From contig CAZHOV010000002.1 of the NCBI GenBank assembly GCA_964534315.1, positions 18,585-82,584 on the forward strand: 64,000 bases of DNA, given 5' to 3'. The stretch's first letter is position 1; the number at the start of each line of letters is the position of its first letter. The notes under the pieces were generated by a model. The model was not told the origin of the DNA, made no database searches, and saw only the letters and a program-made list of their open reading frames with translations. This DNA is from CAZHOV01 sp964534315. Lineage in GTDB: Bacteria; Bacteroidota; Bacteroidia; Chitinophagales; Saprospiraceae. Below are positions 17,695-25,939 of this stretch, piece after piece. Made by a program: the position numbers and the translations under genes.

Positions 17695-19764
17695 ATGAAA
17701 TTTTCCCTTATTATTCCTGTTGTTTTAATCGCTGCTATGACTATTAACGCTCAAACGGATGATCCCTTCCTGTGGTTAGAAAATGTTGATGATGAAAAAG
17801 CGATGGAATGGGTTGAGAAACAAAATAAACAATCTGTTAGCGAATTAACGGCTTCCCCCCACTTCGAACCCATCTTTCAGAAAAATATGGAAATCCTCAA
17901 CTCCAAGGAGCGAATCCCGTACCCTTCCCTGATCGGCGGAAAAGTGTATAACTTCTGGCAGGATGATGTACACGAAAGAGGTATCTGGAGAAGATGTGAC
18001 CAAAAAAGCTACCTGGATGGTAATCCCAACTGGGAAATCCTGCTGGATATCGATAAAATGGCCGAAGAGGATGACATCCAATGGGTGTATAAGGGATCTC
18101 AGGGACTGTTTCCGGACTACAATAGGTTTTTGGTTTCGCTGTCCAAAGGGGGCGGAGATGCGGTCGTCACCAGAGAGTTTGACGTAGAAAAAAAGGAATT
18201 TGTTAAAGATGGCTTTTACCTGCCTGAGGCAAAGGGAGGCATGGATTGGATCGATATCAATACGGTGATGGTGGCCACTACCTACGAAGCTCCGGCAACT
18301 ACTTCGGGATACTCTCGCCAGGTAAAGATCTGGAAGCGGGGAACGGATCTGAAAGATGCCACCTTACTTTATGAAGGACAGGAAACAGATGTTGGAACCT
18401 GGGGTGGAACCTTCCATACCAAAGAACGGGTCTATCAATTGGTCACTCAAGCCACCACCTTTTACACCTCCAAAAAACTGGTAGTCGAAAACGGCGAATT
18501 GATAACGCTGGATGTTCCTGACGATGCCTCTTTCTCCGGTTTCTTTAAAGAAAATGTCATTATGGAGTTGAAATCGGATTGGACGGTTGAAGATAAAACT
18601 TACCGGCAGGGAGCAGTAATCAGTATTCCTTATAATGATCTTATTAAAGGTGGAAAAAACTTTACCGTCATCATTCAGCCCGATGAAAAATCGAGCGTGT
18701 CTTCTGTCCGAAACACTAAAAATCGCGTTTTGGTTAATATGCTGACGAATGTAAAAAGTGAATTGTTTGCCTACACCCTTGAAGACGGAAAATGGATAAA
18801 GGAACAAGTCGATGCACCTGACTTTGGAACCATAAGCATAGGTTCTACCGATCGCAATTCCGATCAATATTTCTTTTACTTCTCCAATTTCCTAAATCCC
18901 TCCACTCAATATCTGGCTGATGCCGTAACTGGCGAGGTAAAGAAAGTTCAATCGCTACCGGCCTTCTTCGAAGCTGATAAATATAAGGTAAAGCAATTTT
19001 TTGCTACTTCAAAAGACGGGACTAAAATCCCTTATTTTGTGGTTAGTAGTAAGAGTATAAAGTTGGACGGAAAAAATCCGACCTTATTATATGCCTATGG
19101 CGGATTTGAAGTCTCGGTACGGCCAAATTATTCGGCCACTACCGGAACGGGATGGCTAGAAAATGGAGGTGTTTATGTACTGGCCAATATTCGCGGAGGA
19201 GGCGAATTCGGCCCCAAATGGCACCAGGCGGGATTAAAAGAAAATCGGCAAAGAGTATATGACGATTTTGCCGCTGTGGCCGAAGATCTCATCGATAAGA
19301 AAATCACTTCTTCTGACCACCTCGGCATCATGGGAGGAAGCAATGGCGGTCTGCTGGTTGGCGTGGCCTTCACCCAACGTCCTGATCTCTACAATGCAGT
19401 GGTTTGCGCGGTTCCGTTGTTAGATATGAAGCGCTACAGTAAACTCCTGGCAGGAGCCAGTTGGATGGGGGAGTACGGCGATCCCGATAAGCCGGAAGAA
19501 TGGGCTTACATTAAGGAATATTCGCCCTATCATAATCTTAGCAAAGCCGGAGAATACCCTAAAGTTTTCTTCTATACTTCCACCAGAGATGACCGGGTTC
19601 ATCCGGGCCATGCCCGTAAAATGGTTGCCAAAATGAAGGATATGGGACATGAAGTCTTTTACTTCGAGAATACAGAAGGTGGACATGCAGCAGCTACTAC
19701 CAATGAGCAACGAGCAAAAATGAATGCCATGGTTTATTCTTATTTGCTCATGCAATTGGAATAA
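17695..19764 (+). CDS. Prolyl oligopeptidase family serine peptidase (S9)
   Basis: 689 residues with an N-terminal signal peptide (MKFSLIIPVVLIAAMTINAQ), so it is exported. The N-terminal seven-bladed propeller domain follows the entry motif DDPFLWLENVDDEKAMEWV. The C-terminal alpha/beta hydrolase domain holds the catalytic Ser in GGSNGGLL, the Asp in TRDDRVHPGHARKM and the His in GGHAAATT, all intact. It should cleave oligopeptides, typically after Pro, and in this lineage may belong to periplasmic peptide degradation. It stands alone between hipBA and a TetR regulator. Confidence 0.9.
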   Translation: MKFSLIIPVVLIAAMTINAQTDDPFLWLENVDDEKAMEWVEKQNKQSVSELTASPHFEPIFQKNMEILNSKERIPYPSLIGGKVYNFWQDDVHERGIWRRCDQKSYLDGNPNWEILLDIDKMAEEDDIQWVYKGSQGLFPDYNRFLVSLSKGGGDAVVTREFDVEKKEFVKDGFYLPEAKGGMDWIDINTVMVATTYEAPATTSGYSRQVKIWKRGTDLKDATLLYEGQETDVGTWGGTFHTKERVYQLVTQATTFYTSKKLVVENGELITLDVPDDASFSGFFKENVIMELKSDWTVEDKTYRQGAVISIPYNDLIKGGKNFTVIIQPDEKSSVSSVRNTKNRVLVNMLTNVKSELFAYTLEDGKWIKEQVDAPDFGTISIGSTDRNSDQYFFYFSNFLNPSTQYLADAVTGEVKKVQSLPAFFEADKYKVKQFFATSKDGTKIPYFVVSSKSIKLDGKNPTLLYAYGGFEVSVRPNYSATTGTGWLENGGVYVLANIRGGGEFGPKWHQAGLKENRQRVYDDFAAVAEDLIDKKITSSDHLGIMGGSNGGLLVGVAFTQRPDLYNAVVCAVPLLDMKRYSKLLAGASWMGEYGDPDKPEEWAYIKEYSPYHNLSKAGEYPKVFFYTSTRDDRVHPGHARKMVAKMKDMGHEVFYFENTEGGHAAATTNEQRAKMNAMVYSYLLMQLE

Positions 19765-19823
19765 TGAAGCAGGGAACCTGTAAAAATTCTTAAAAGGAAA
19801 CTACTTTTTTCTAATAGTTTTAC

Positions 19824-19831
19824 TAGTTTTG
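19824..19831 (+). promoter_or_regulatory. Candidate -7 box for the TetR gene
   Basis: TAGTTTTG matches TAnnTTTG and lies 61 bases before the ATG of the TetR gene. No clear -33 element is seen. Confidence 0.35.
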
Positions 19832-19892
19832 TAATAGAGAAGGCTTTGGTAGTTTAAAGCTTTCCGTACCAATTCAATGAATAAGCTAAGAG

Positions 19893-20564
19893 ATGTCAGT
19901 TTCTATACAGGTAAAAGTAAACCCCAATCTCTATTTGAGAGATCCGCAGGATACCAACTTGGGTAGAAGTATCATTGAACAAGGTATTCTACTATTAGAT
20001 GAGTTGGGGCTTGAAAAATTTACATTTAAAAAGCTGGCGGAGCGCATTGGTTCGACAGAGGCTTCGATTTACCGGTATTTCTCTAATAAACATGCCTTTT
20101 TAGTCTATCTCTTATCCTGGTATTGGGAATGGATGAAGTTTCGGCTCGACTTCAACACCATGAATGTCGAATCGCCAAAAGAAAAATTGAAAATCGCGAT
20201 CAAGACCATCGTCGACAATATAAAATTAAGTACGCCTGCAGAATATATCGATCGGGAAGCGTTACACCGCATTGTCATCGCTGAAAGCACCAAAGCCTAC
20301 CATATAAAAGAGGTGGATGAAGAAAATAAAAAAGGGTTTTTCCTTACTTACAAGGCTTTAAGTGGTAAGATCGCTTCCATCATCAAAGATATCAATCCCG
20401 AATTTCCCTATCCCAATGCACTTGCTAGTAACCTGCTGGAGATGGGAAATAATCAAATCTATTTTGCTGAACACCTGCCCAGACTGACCGATCTTCATCG
20501 TAAAGACCTGAACAACGAGGTGGAAAAGTTACTCACCTTCTTTGCCTTCAAATTGATCGAATAA
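19893..20564 (+). CDS. TetR/AcrR-family transcriptional regulator
   Basis: 223 residues. The N-terminal DNA-binding domain is clear (GRSIIEQGILLLDELGLEKFTFKKLAERIGSTEASIYRYFSNKHAFL, given here in parts: helix-turn-helix about residues 45-70 with the STEASIYRYFSNK recognition helix). The C-terminal ligand/dimer domain is all-helical and not assignable to a ligand. It is not divergent from a transporter, and its only neighbour downstream is a truncated DinB-like gene in convergent orientation, so its target is unclear. Confidence 0.85.
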   Translation: MSVSIQVKVNPNLYLRDPQDTNLGRSIIEQGILLLDELGLEKFTFKKLAERIGSTEASIYRYFSNKHAFLVYLLSWYWEWMKFRLDFNTMNVESPKEKLKIAIKTIVDNIKLSTPAEYIDREALHRIVIAESTKAYHIKEVDEENKKGFFLTYKALSGKIASIIKDINPEFPYPNALASNLLEMGNNQIYFAEHLPRLTDLHRKDLNNEVEKLLTFFAFKLIE

Positions 20565-20567
20565 ACA

Positions 20568-20819
20568 TTACGGATTGCGAGGTGGGCGCTTATTCCTATT
20601 ATCATGATTTTTAACAATATGCGCACACTGCTCTTTGAAACTCATGATCTCGGGGGTGGGTTTAAATTCGAGATGTTCTTCCGGCATGGATTCAACCAAC
20701 TCCAAGGTGTAATTTTTAGCATTTTCCCACTTTTTTTCAAATTCTTTTAAAAAGTTTTCACCTTCTGGAACCCCTGAAAATAAAAGGGTGGAAGCCAAAA
20801 CGAAGAGGGAAAAAATCAT
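20568..20819 (-). pseudogene. Truncated DinB-like protein
   Basis: 83 codons: a signal peptide, then the first helices of a DinB/YfiT-like four-helix bundle (FLKEFEKKWENAKNYTLELVESMPEEHLEFKPTPEIMSFKEQCAHIVKN). Full-length relatives have about 150-180 residues. After HIVKN the sequence turns into a short basic tail and stops, three bases from the stop of the convergent TetR gene. The His ligand of the first helix pair (HIVKN) is present but the others are missing, so it is probably non-functional. Confidence 0.6.
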
Positions 20820-20935
20820 AATTTCAATTTTTTTTTAATTACCTGGCAGCGGAAAAAATGACCTATACGTTATACTAAAAACTCCAACACCCAGCGGGCA
20901 TTGGAGCAACCTAAAATCAGATGATGAAAAAACTT

Positions 20936-21262
20936 CTAAACTGCAAAACTCTCGCCACAACCGCAAGTTCGAGAGGCGTTAGGGTTGTGGAAGTAGAATC
21001 CTTTACCATTGAGTCCTCTTGAGAACTCCAATGTACTATTACAGAGGTAAAGGAAACTCTTCAGGTCGGTTACCACTTTCACATTGTTGTCCTCGAAAAT
21101 CTGGTCATCCGCCTTGAGATCGTTATCAAAATCCAATTGATACGTCAAGCCAGAGCAACCGCCGCTGGTAACGCTTACCCGGAGAAAGTAATCATTATTC
21201 CAACCCTCTTCCGCTTTAATTTCTTCTATTCGCTGTTTCGCACTTTCGGCAACATGTAACAT
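20936..21262 (-). CDS. iscA: Iron-sulfur cluster assembly protein, IscA/SufA/HesB family
   Basis: 108 residues, the usual length. The three conserved cysteines are present: one in SGGCSGLTY and two in the C-terminal CGCGESF. The protein is a carrier that receives an Fe-S cluster and hands it to target enzymes. It lies downstream of and on the same strand as the cysteine desulfurase iscS (gap about 150 bp), which supports a role in cluster biogenesis. Whether it is IscA, ErpA or SufA in function cannot be decided from the sequence. Confidence 0.88.
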   Translation of the reverse strand: MLHVAESAKQRIEEIKAEEGWNNDYFLRVSVTSGGCSGLTYQLDFDNDLKADDQIFEDNNVKVVTDLKSFLYLCNSTLEFSRGLNGKGFYFHNPNASRTCGCGESFAV

Positions 21263-21416
21263 AATTCCTTTATTTATTGCCGTTTTCCCTGAGAGTGTTG
21301 GGAAAACAAGTTAAAAAATAAACATTAATTATTCAAGAAATACTAAAATATTGAACAAATTATAGTATAAATTGATTCATTATCAAAATAATTAACATTT
21401 TCTTAAGGATTTTTTT

Positions 21417-22616
21417 TCAACTCACATCAATTCCTTCCTTAAACATTTCCCAAATCGGGCTTTCTGCCCTTAACCGGTGTACTCCTTTTACTATCTTTTC
21501 GACGGCATATGCTACGTCTTCTTTTTTGGTAAATCGCCCCACGCTAAAACGAACCGCTCCGTCCAGCGCATCGCGTTTCAATCCCATTGCTTTTAATACA
21601 TGAGAAGGCTCCAGGGAGGCCGAAGAACAAGCAGAACCCGTTGATGCAGCGATCTCCTGGTTAAATGTGGCCAACAACCCTTCGCTATCTACAAACCGAA
21701 ACGAAATATTGGTAACGTTGGGAGAACGGTGTACGATGCTGCCATTCACGTAGGTTTCTTCTAGTTGCATAGTTAGCTGCTCTTCCAGATAATCTCTGAG
21801 GGTAGCTGTCCACTTGGCATCCTTGCCCATCTCTTTCCCGGCCAACGCCGCCGCCGCACCAAACCCGACAATCCCCGGTACATTGAGGGTGCCCGAGCGC
21901 ATCCCGTCCTCATGCCCGCCACCGTCAATCGAAGGAGCCAGACGGACGCGCGGCTGCTTTCTATTGACAAATAAAGCGCCTACACCTTTAGGACCATACA
22001 TCTTGTGGGCCGTAAAAGCCATTAAATGAACGCCGGTCTGCTTAGGGTTTACCGGTATTTTCCCGACTGCCTGGGTAGCATCGCTAAAAAAGAGTACTCC
22101 TTTTTCTGAGCATAGTTTACCTATATCTCTCATAGGCTGGATCACTCCGGTTTCATTATTCACCCACATTACGCTTACCAAGACCGTATCCTCCCGAATG
22201 GCCGCCCGCAATTCATCCAGATCAATCAACCCTTCCTTATCTACAGAAAGGTAGGTAACCTCGCCCCCCATCTTTTCTATTCGCTTGCAGGCATCTAAAA
22301 CGGCGCTATGCTCTGTTTTAAGGGTGATCAAATGATTTCCTTTACGTTTGTAGAGCTCAAAAACACCTTTTAAAGCCAGATTGTCGGACTCCGTAGCTCC
22401 TGAAGTAAAAATGAGCTCTGAAGGTTCTACTCCGATCAATTCCGCGATTTGCATCCTCGCTCTGTCAACGGCGTCTTTGGCCTCCCAGCCAAACGGATGG
22501 TTGCGGCTGGCTGCATTACCGGGCTTGTCATAAAAGTAAGGAAGCATCTGATCGACCACCCTGGTGTCACAAGGAGTAGTCGAATTATAATCCAAATATA
22601 TTCTTCGTTGACTCAT
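21417..22616 (-). CDS. iscS: Cysteine desulfurase (NifS/IscS)
   Basis: 399 residues of the class V aminotransferase fold. Visible are YLDYNSTTP at the start, TSGATESDNLALKG, TEHSAVLD, DATQAVGK, the PLP lysine in AHKMYGPKG, and the mobile loop with the catalytic cysteine STGSACSSASLEPSHVLKAMG. It releases sulfur from cysteine as a persulfide for Fe-S clusters and also for molybdopterin, whose genes are adjacent (moaE diverges from it with a 90-bp gap). The long Cys loop is of the IscS (group I) type. Confidence 0.92.
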   Translation of the reverse strand: MSQRRIYLDYNSTTPCDTRVVDQMLPYFYDKPGNAASRNHPFGWEAKDAVDRARMQIAELIGVEPSELIFTSGATESDNLALKGVFELYKRKGNHLITLKTEHSAVLDACKRIEKMGGEVTYLSVDKEGLIDLDELRAAIREDTVLVSVMWVNNETGVIQPMRDIGKLCSEKGVLFFSDATQAVGKIPVNPKQTGVHLMAFTAHKMYGPKGVGALFVNRKQPRVRLAPSIDGGGHEDGMRSGTLNVPGIVGFGAAAALAGKEMGKDAKWTATLRDYLEEQLTMQLEETYVNGSIVHRSPNVTNISFRFVDSEGLLATFNQEIAASTGSACSSASLEPSHVLKAMGLKRDALDGAVRFSVGRFTKKEDVAYAVEKIVKGVHRLRAESPIWEMFKEGIDVS

Positions 22617-22625
22617 TTTATCATT

Positions 22626-22633
22626 TATATTTG
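22626..22633 (+). promoter_or_regulatory. Candidate promoter of moaE
   Basis: TATATTTG is a perfect match to TAnnTTTG and lies 73 bases before the moaE ATG, in the divergent gap with iscS. A TTG lies 15 bases upstream, shorter than the usual -33 spacing. Confidence 0.5.
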
Positions 22634-22706
22634 TATTTGGGTTGGCGTCGTTTTAAAGGTATTTGAGCCATCCCCTAGTGGGTTTTTTATCGATGAACAT
22701 TTAATT

Positions 22707-23123
22707 ATGATTTCAATTGTTCTCACAGACCAGGAACTAGATCCTCAAGAGTGTTCGTTACTCGTCGCTTCCAATAGTAGTGGCGGAACAGTGCTCTTTA
22801 TCGGAACCGTAAGGGATCATACGGAGGACCGGGCTGTCAAATATCTGGATTTCGAGGCTTACAAACCTATGGCAATTTCCGAAATGCAAAAGATCGCAGA
22901 AAAGGCGATCGGTCAGTGGCCGGTAGAACATATTGCCATTCATCACCGTATCGGAAAACTGGAGATCAGCGAAATCGCCGTCATCATAGCGGTATCCACC
23001 CCGCATCGCAAAGAGGCGTTCGAAGCCTGTCAGTTTTGTATCGATACACTCAAAGAAACTGTCCCCATCTGGAAAAAAGAAGTTTTCGAAGATGGAGAAG
23101 TGTGGGTTTCATCAACTCCTTGA
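22707..23123 (+). CDS. moaE: Molybdopterin synthase catalytic subunit MoaE
   Basis: 138 residues from the ATG at 22707. The frame is open further upstream to 22449, but that part overlaps iscS and reads as antisense sequence. Motifs are GTVLFIGTVRDHTE, YLDFEAYKPMA, HHRIGKLEISE, STPHRKEAFEACQFCIDTLK and the lysine-rich VPIWKKE with the conserved catalytic lysines. MoaE, with thiocarboxylated MoaD, converts cyclic pyranopterin monophosphate to molybdopterin. MoaD is not in the window. Its 3' end overlaps the end of the convergent mobA gene by 12 bases. Confidence 0.92.
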   Translation: MISIVLTDQELDPQECSLLVASNSSGGTVLFIGTVRDHTEDRAVKYLDFEAYKPMAISEMQKIAEKAIGQWPVEHIAIHHRIGKLEISEIAVIIAVSTPHRKEAFEACQFCIDTLKETVPIWKKEVFEDGEVWVSSTP

Positions 23124-24281
23124 CCGAAGGATTAGCTTTCTTACTTCGTCTGCTTCTTCTCGGGTATTAACATTCTTTAATGCTCCTGGATTTTTGGCTT
23201 CAATCAACTCAATGGGGGAGTTAATGAGCACCTTTCTGGGACACGAATAGCCTTGTGCCAAAAACTGAAATAAGACCGGATAACTTCTAGGCTCCCAGAT
23301 GGTAATCAAAGGTTCTGGAAATTCATTTTCAGGACTCTGGAAAGCCGTTGCTACTTTTGAAGGATTCCTACCTGCAGTCAATTGATCTAACGCACCGTGG
23401 TCCAATAAAGGTAAATCACAGGCAGCTACCAGCCAGGCCGCATTGGGGTCCGATCGAAAAGCGGAAAGTATAGCTCCGTAAGGTCCTAACCCAGTAAACA
23501 CATCCAATATGAACCGAAACTCCGGATGTTCTTCACGCTCCTGATAGGGTCGGACCGACCAGAACACTTCTTTGCAAAAGGGTTTTAGGAGGCCACCCAC
23601 CACCTCTCGCTGAGGTTTCCCATGATAATTCATCAAGCCTTTATCCGTACCCATTCGCTTACTTAACCCTCCAGCTAATACCAGTCCTTTTACAGGAGGT
23701 GGCGTAAGTTGGGATCGAAGAAAGGATTCAATCTTATCCAGATGCTTCACCGAGTATACCGGGATATTTCCCCATTGGTCTAAGTGATCCTTCAAAAAAG
23801 GATAGATTTCTGTTTGCCCGTCTTGTAGTAAAATCAACTCCACATTAGTAAGTCGATCTAATTTTCTTTTTAGAGAATCCTCTTTTTTGGGGTCTATTAC
23901 TACAATCTGGGCCTTGGCCTTGAAGTGATTTCCGTTGACAAGCACTAGATCTGCTCCATTGAAATATTGCCGATATTGATAGCTGTCAAATCCTTCGGTA
24001 GTATTAAACTGGTGATAGTGAATTTTGTCGGTATATTCTATACGACCACCTGCATCCATCGTAGAAGGTAGGTCTGGGATATCATCATCGGCATGAGCGT
24101 GATCTGCATCCACATATCCAACGGAGAAATCTCCAGACAATCTGGAGATCAATGTTTTTGATAGCTGTTGGATTTCTCCACAGGGTGTTCCGATGATTGC
24201 CCATTCGTTTCGGCCGAAAAAGCCAAGGTCTGGTTTTGCCAGCTTGGCATGTTTTTGATGTTTAGGTTCTTTTGAAATCAC
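23112..24281 (-). CDS. mobA: Molybdenum cofactor guanylyltransferase MobA with N-terminal MobB-like domain
   Basis: 389 residues. The C-terminal half (from about 195) is a MobA nucleotidyltransferase: LVLAGGLSKRMGTDKG binds GTP, followed by FTGLGPYGAILSA and VAACDLPLLD with the metal-binding Asp. It attaches GMP to molybdopterin. The N-terminal half resembles MobB, a GTPase-like partner, but the P-loop position reads GTPCGEIQQLS, lacking the GxxGxGK(S/T) lysine, so nucleotide binding there is doubtful. The gene overlaps the end of moaC by 20 bases, indicating translational coupling. Confidence 0.82.
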   Translation of the reverse strand: MISKEPKHQKHAKLAKPDLGFFGRNEWAIIGTPCGEIQQLSKTLISRLSGDFSVGYVDADHAHADDDIPDLPSTMDAGGRIEYTDKIHYHQFNTTEGFDSYQYRQYFNGADLVLVNGNHFKAKAQIVVIDPKKEDSLKRKLDRLTNVELILLQDGQTEIYPFLKDHLDQWGNIPVYSVKHLDKIESFLRSQLTPPPVKGLVLAGGLSKRMGTDKGLMNYHGKPQREVVGGLLKPFCKEVFWSVRPYQEREEHPEFRFILDVFTGLGPYGAILSAFRSDPNAAWLVAACDLPLLDHGALDQLTAGRNPSKVATAFQSPENEFPEPLITIWEPRSYPVLFQFLAQGYSCPRKVLINSPIELIEAKNPGALKNVNTREEADEVRKLILRSRS

Positions 24282-24735
24282 GCTTACCTCCTTTCTTTTC
24301 CATTAATTTAATTTCTTTAATGATAATATCATGAGAAAACCCCTTGCACATATCGTAGATTGTCAGGGCGGCGACGGTAGCCCCTGTGAGCGCTTCCATT
24401 TCTACTCCCGTTTTACCAGTTAACTCGGCGGTACAACCAATGATAATATCTTTATCTATAACACTGATATCGATGGTACAGTTTTCAAGGCCAAGGGGAT
24501 GACAAAGCGGAATAAGATCGCTGGTCTTCTTGGCGCCCATAATTCCCGCCAGGATAGCGGTCCTGAAAACAGGCCCTTTTTTGGTAGCAATTTCTTCGCC
24601 TTCCAGCTTTTCTAACACCTCATCGGGCAGGTTAATAACTGCCCGGGCTTTGGCAATGCGTTTGGTGGCCTGTTTCTCTCCCACGTTGACCATAAAGGGA
24701 TTCCCTTTGGGATCTAAATGACTGAATTCGCTCAT
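24262..24735 (-). CDS. moaC: Cyclic pyranopterin monophosphate synthase MoaC
   Basis: 157 residues, full length. Characteristic segments are KGNPFMVNVGEKQATKRIAKA, GIMGAKKTSDLIPLCHPL and TGKTGVEMEALTGATVAALTIYDMCK, including the conserved KKTS and His of LCHPL. MoaC forms cPMP from the MoaA product in the first step of molybdenum cofactor biosynthesis. It leads the moaC-mobA pair on the minus strand. moaA is absent from the window. Confidence 0.93.
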   Translation of the reverse strand: MSEFSHLDPKGNPFMVNVGEKQATKRIAKARAVINLPDEVLEKLEGEEIATKKGPVFRTAILAGIMGAKKTSDLIPLCHPLGLENCTIDISVIDKDIIIGCTAELTGKTGVEMEALTGATVAALTIYDMCKGFSHDIIIKEIKLMEKKGGKRDFKRT

Positions 24736-24943
24736 ATCTATTTTTTTACCATATTCCTATGGAGGACTATTTTTTGGTATGATAAAGTTTTCAGCATGTA
24801 AACTTCTAGGTCTGCTTTGCTGATTAGATTTAGTAAGAACAAAAGTTAATATCTGCACATTGGGGACGAAACTCATGAACCATACAGCCGCAGTATCCAG
24901 CTTTGATAGGGTATTGAGACTCCCATTTATTCTAACCAGCTTT

Positions 24944-25438
24944 TCAAATTGTTAGCACTGTATGTTTACTGATTTTTGACTGAATTTTCAACAAAATTTC
25001 TTCCAGCTCAATATTAGCTTTTGCTTTCAACCCAAGGCATTTTGCCAATCCTTCACTATCAGTGCTCAATCTTTCAGATAACTCAATGGCATAAGTTTTA
25101 TCTTTTTGTTCCTCAATACTATATGAGTGGAAATGCATTGAATTACCAATCTTTGCAGCACCAACATCAGAGAATGAAAATTCTTTTTTCATATAATCGA
25201 CTAGACAATCCTGAAAGACTAATACCAAATGCTTACCAAGATGCTCGAAGGTATCTATTTTATGATGCAATTGAATCAAAATAGTTTTAGCCGTCATTTT
25301 CCAATTGATACCAAAACTTTTCTTGGCTAAATCTCTACTTTCTACTTTTCCTCCTTTACTATTAATAAATTTCTGACGTTCGTTCCAAACTGTTCCTGTA
25401 GTATCCATTGTTTGAAGCTCTATCCCGACAAAGTAAAT
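24944..25438 (-). pseudogene. 3' remnant of a NotI-like type II restriction endonuclease
   Basis: A 154-codon frame starts formally at Met 25408, but recognisable coding extends about ten codons further back (YFVGIELQ...) to an in-frame stop at 25442-25444. The IELQTMDTTGTVW...ERQ segment resembles the active-site region of NotI-type endonucleases, where the third catalytic position is Gln rather than Lys. It continues with FGINWKMTAKTILIQLHHK. The N-terminal half expected of such enzymes is missing. It directly abuts, out of frame, a fragment of a DNA methyltransferase, so a deletion has fused the two genes of a former restriction-modification pair. Confidence 0.5.
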
Positions 25439-25661
25439 TACTTATAAATTCTTTAGGTGACTTTTCTAATCCGATTCCTCCGCCCGAATACTGTCTCTGT
25501 CCCCAATATGGCGGACTTGTAATGCAACAATCGATCGAATTCTCAGGCAGTTGTTGAAGGGTTTCAATTACGTCTCCACAAAAATACATTGGCAAAATAG
25601 ATCTATTATGCTGATAATCAGCAAACTCTTGAGCGATTCCTTTATTTATATTTCCATTCAT
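25362..25661 (-). pseudogene. 5' remnant of a DNA methyltransferase
   Basis: The first about 73 codons match the start of an N4-cytosine/N6-adenine beta-class methyltransferase: DVIETLQQLPENSIDCCITSPPYWG, with the catalytic motif IV written SPPYW, and then GIGLEKSPKEFI. After about position 25440 the frame runs into the neighbouring endonuclease sequence in the wrong frame and stops at 25362. The SAM-binding motif I and the rest are gone, so it cannot be active. This is the other half of the decayed restriction-modification locus. Confidence 0.7.
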
Positions 25662-25939
25662 AGCGCTATTTTAGTGTATTTTATTCAAACTTCTGAAAAT
25701 TTTTATTTATCGCTTAAAGTTGATTAGAACATTTCGCTAAAATTCACCGAAGAGGTTGATGAATTAACGGGTGCTAGCATCCAAAATTAGGATAGCCACT
25801 AAAACTATTCCATAGGAACGATTTTCTCACACCCATGCTTCTCATAAGTTGAGAGATACTTTTCATTCCACCCTTTCAAAATTAAAGTTGGCAAAAAGGA
25901 AGCAAAAAGTCAAAAGTAGTTTCCACAAACATGCTCAAA

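Noticed and set aside
22449..22706. Longer N terminus of MoaE
   Set aside because: It overlaps iscS on the opposite strand and precedes the promoter-like box; MoaE homology starts at the ATG at 22707.
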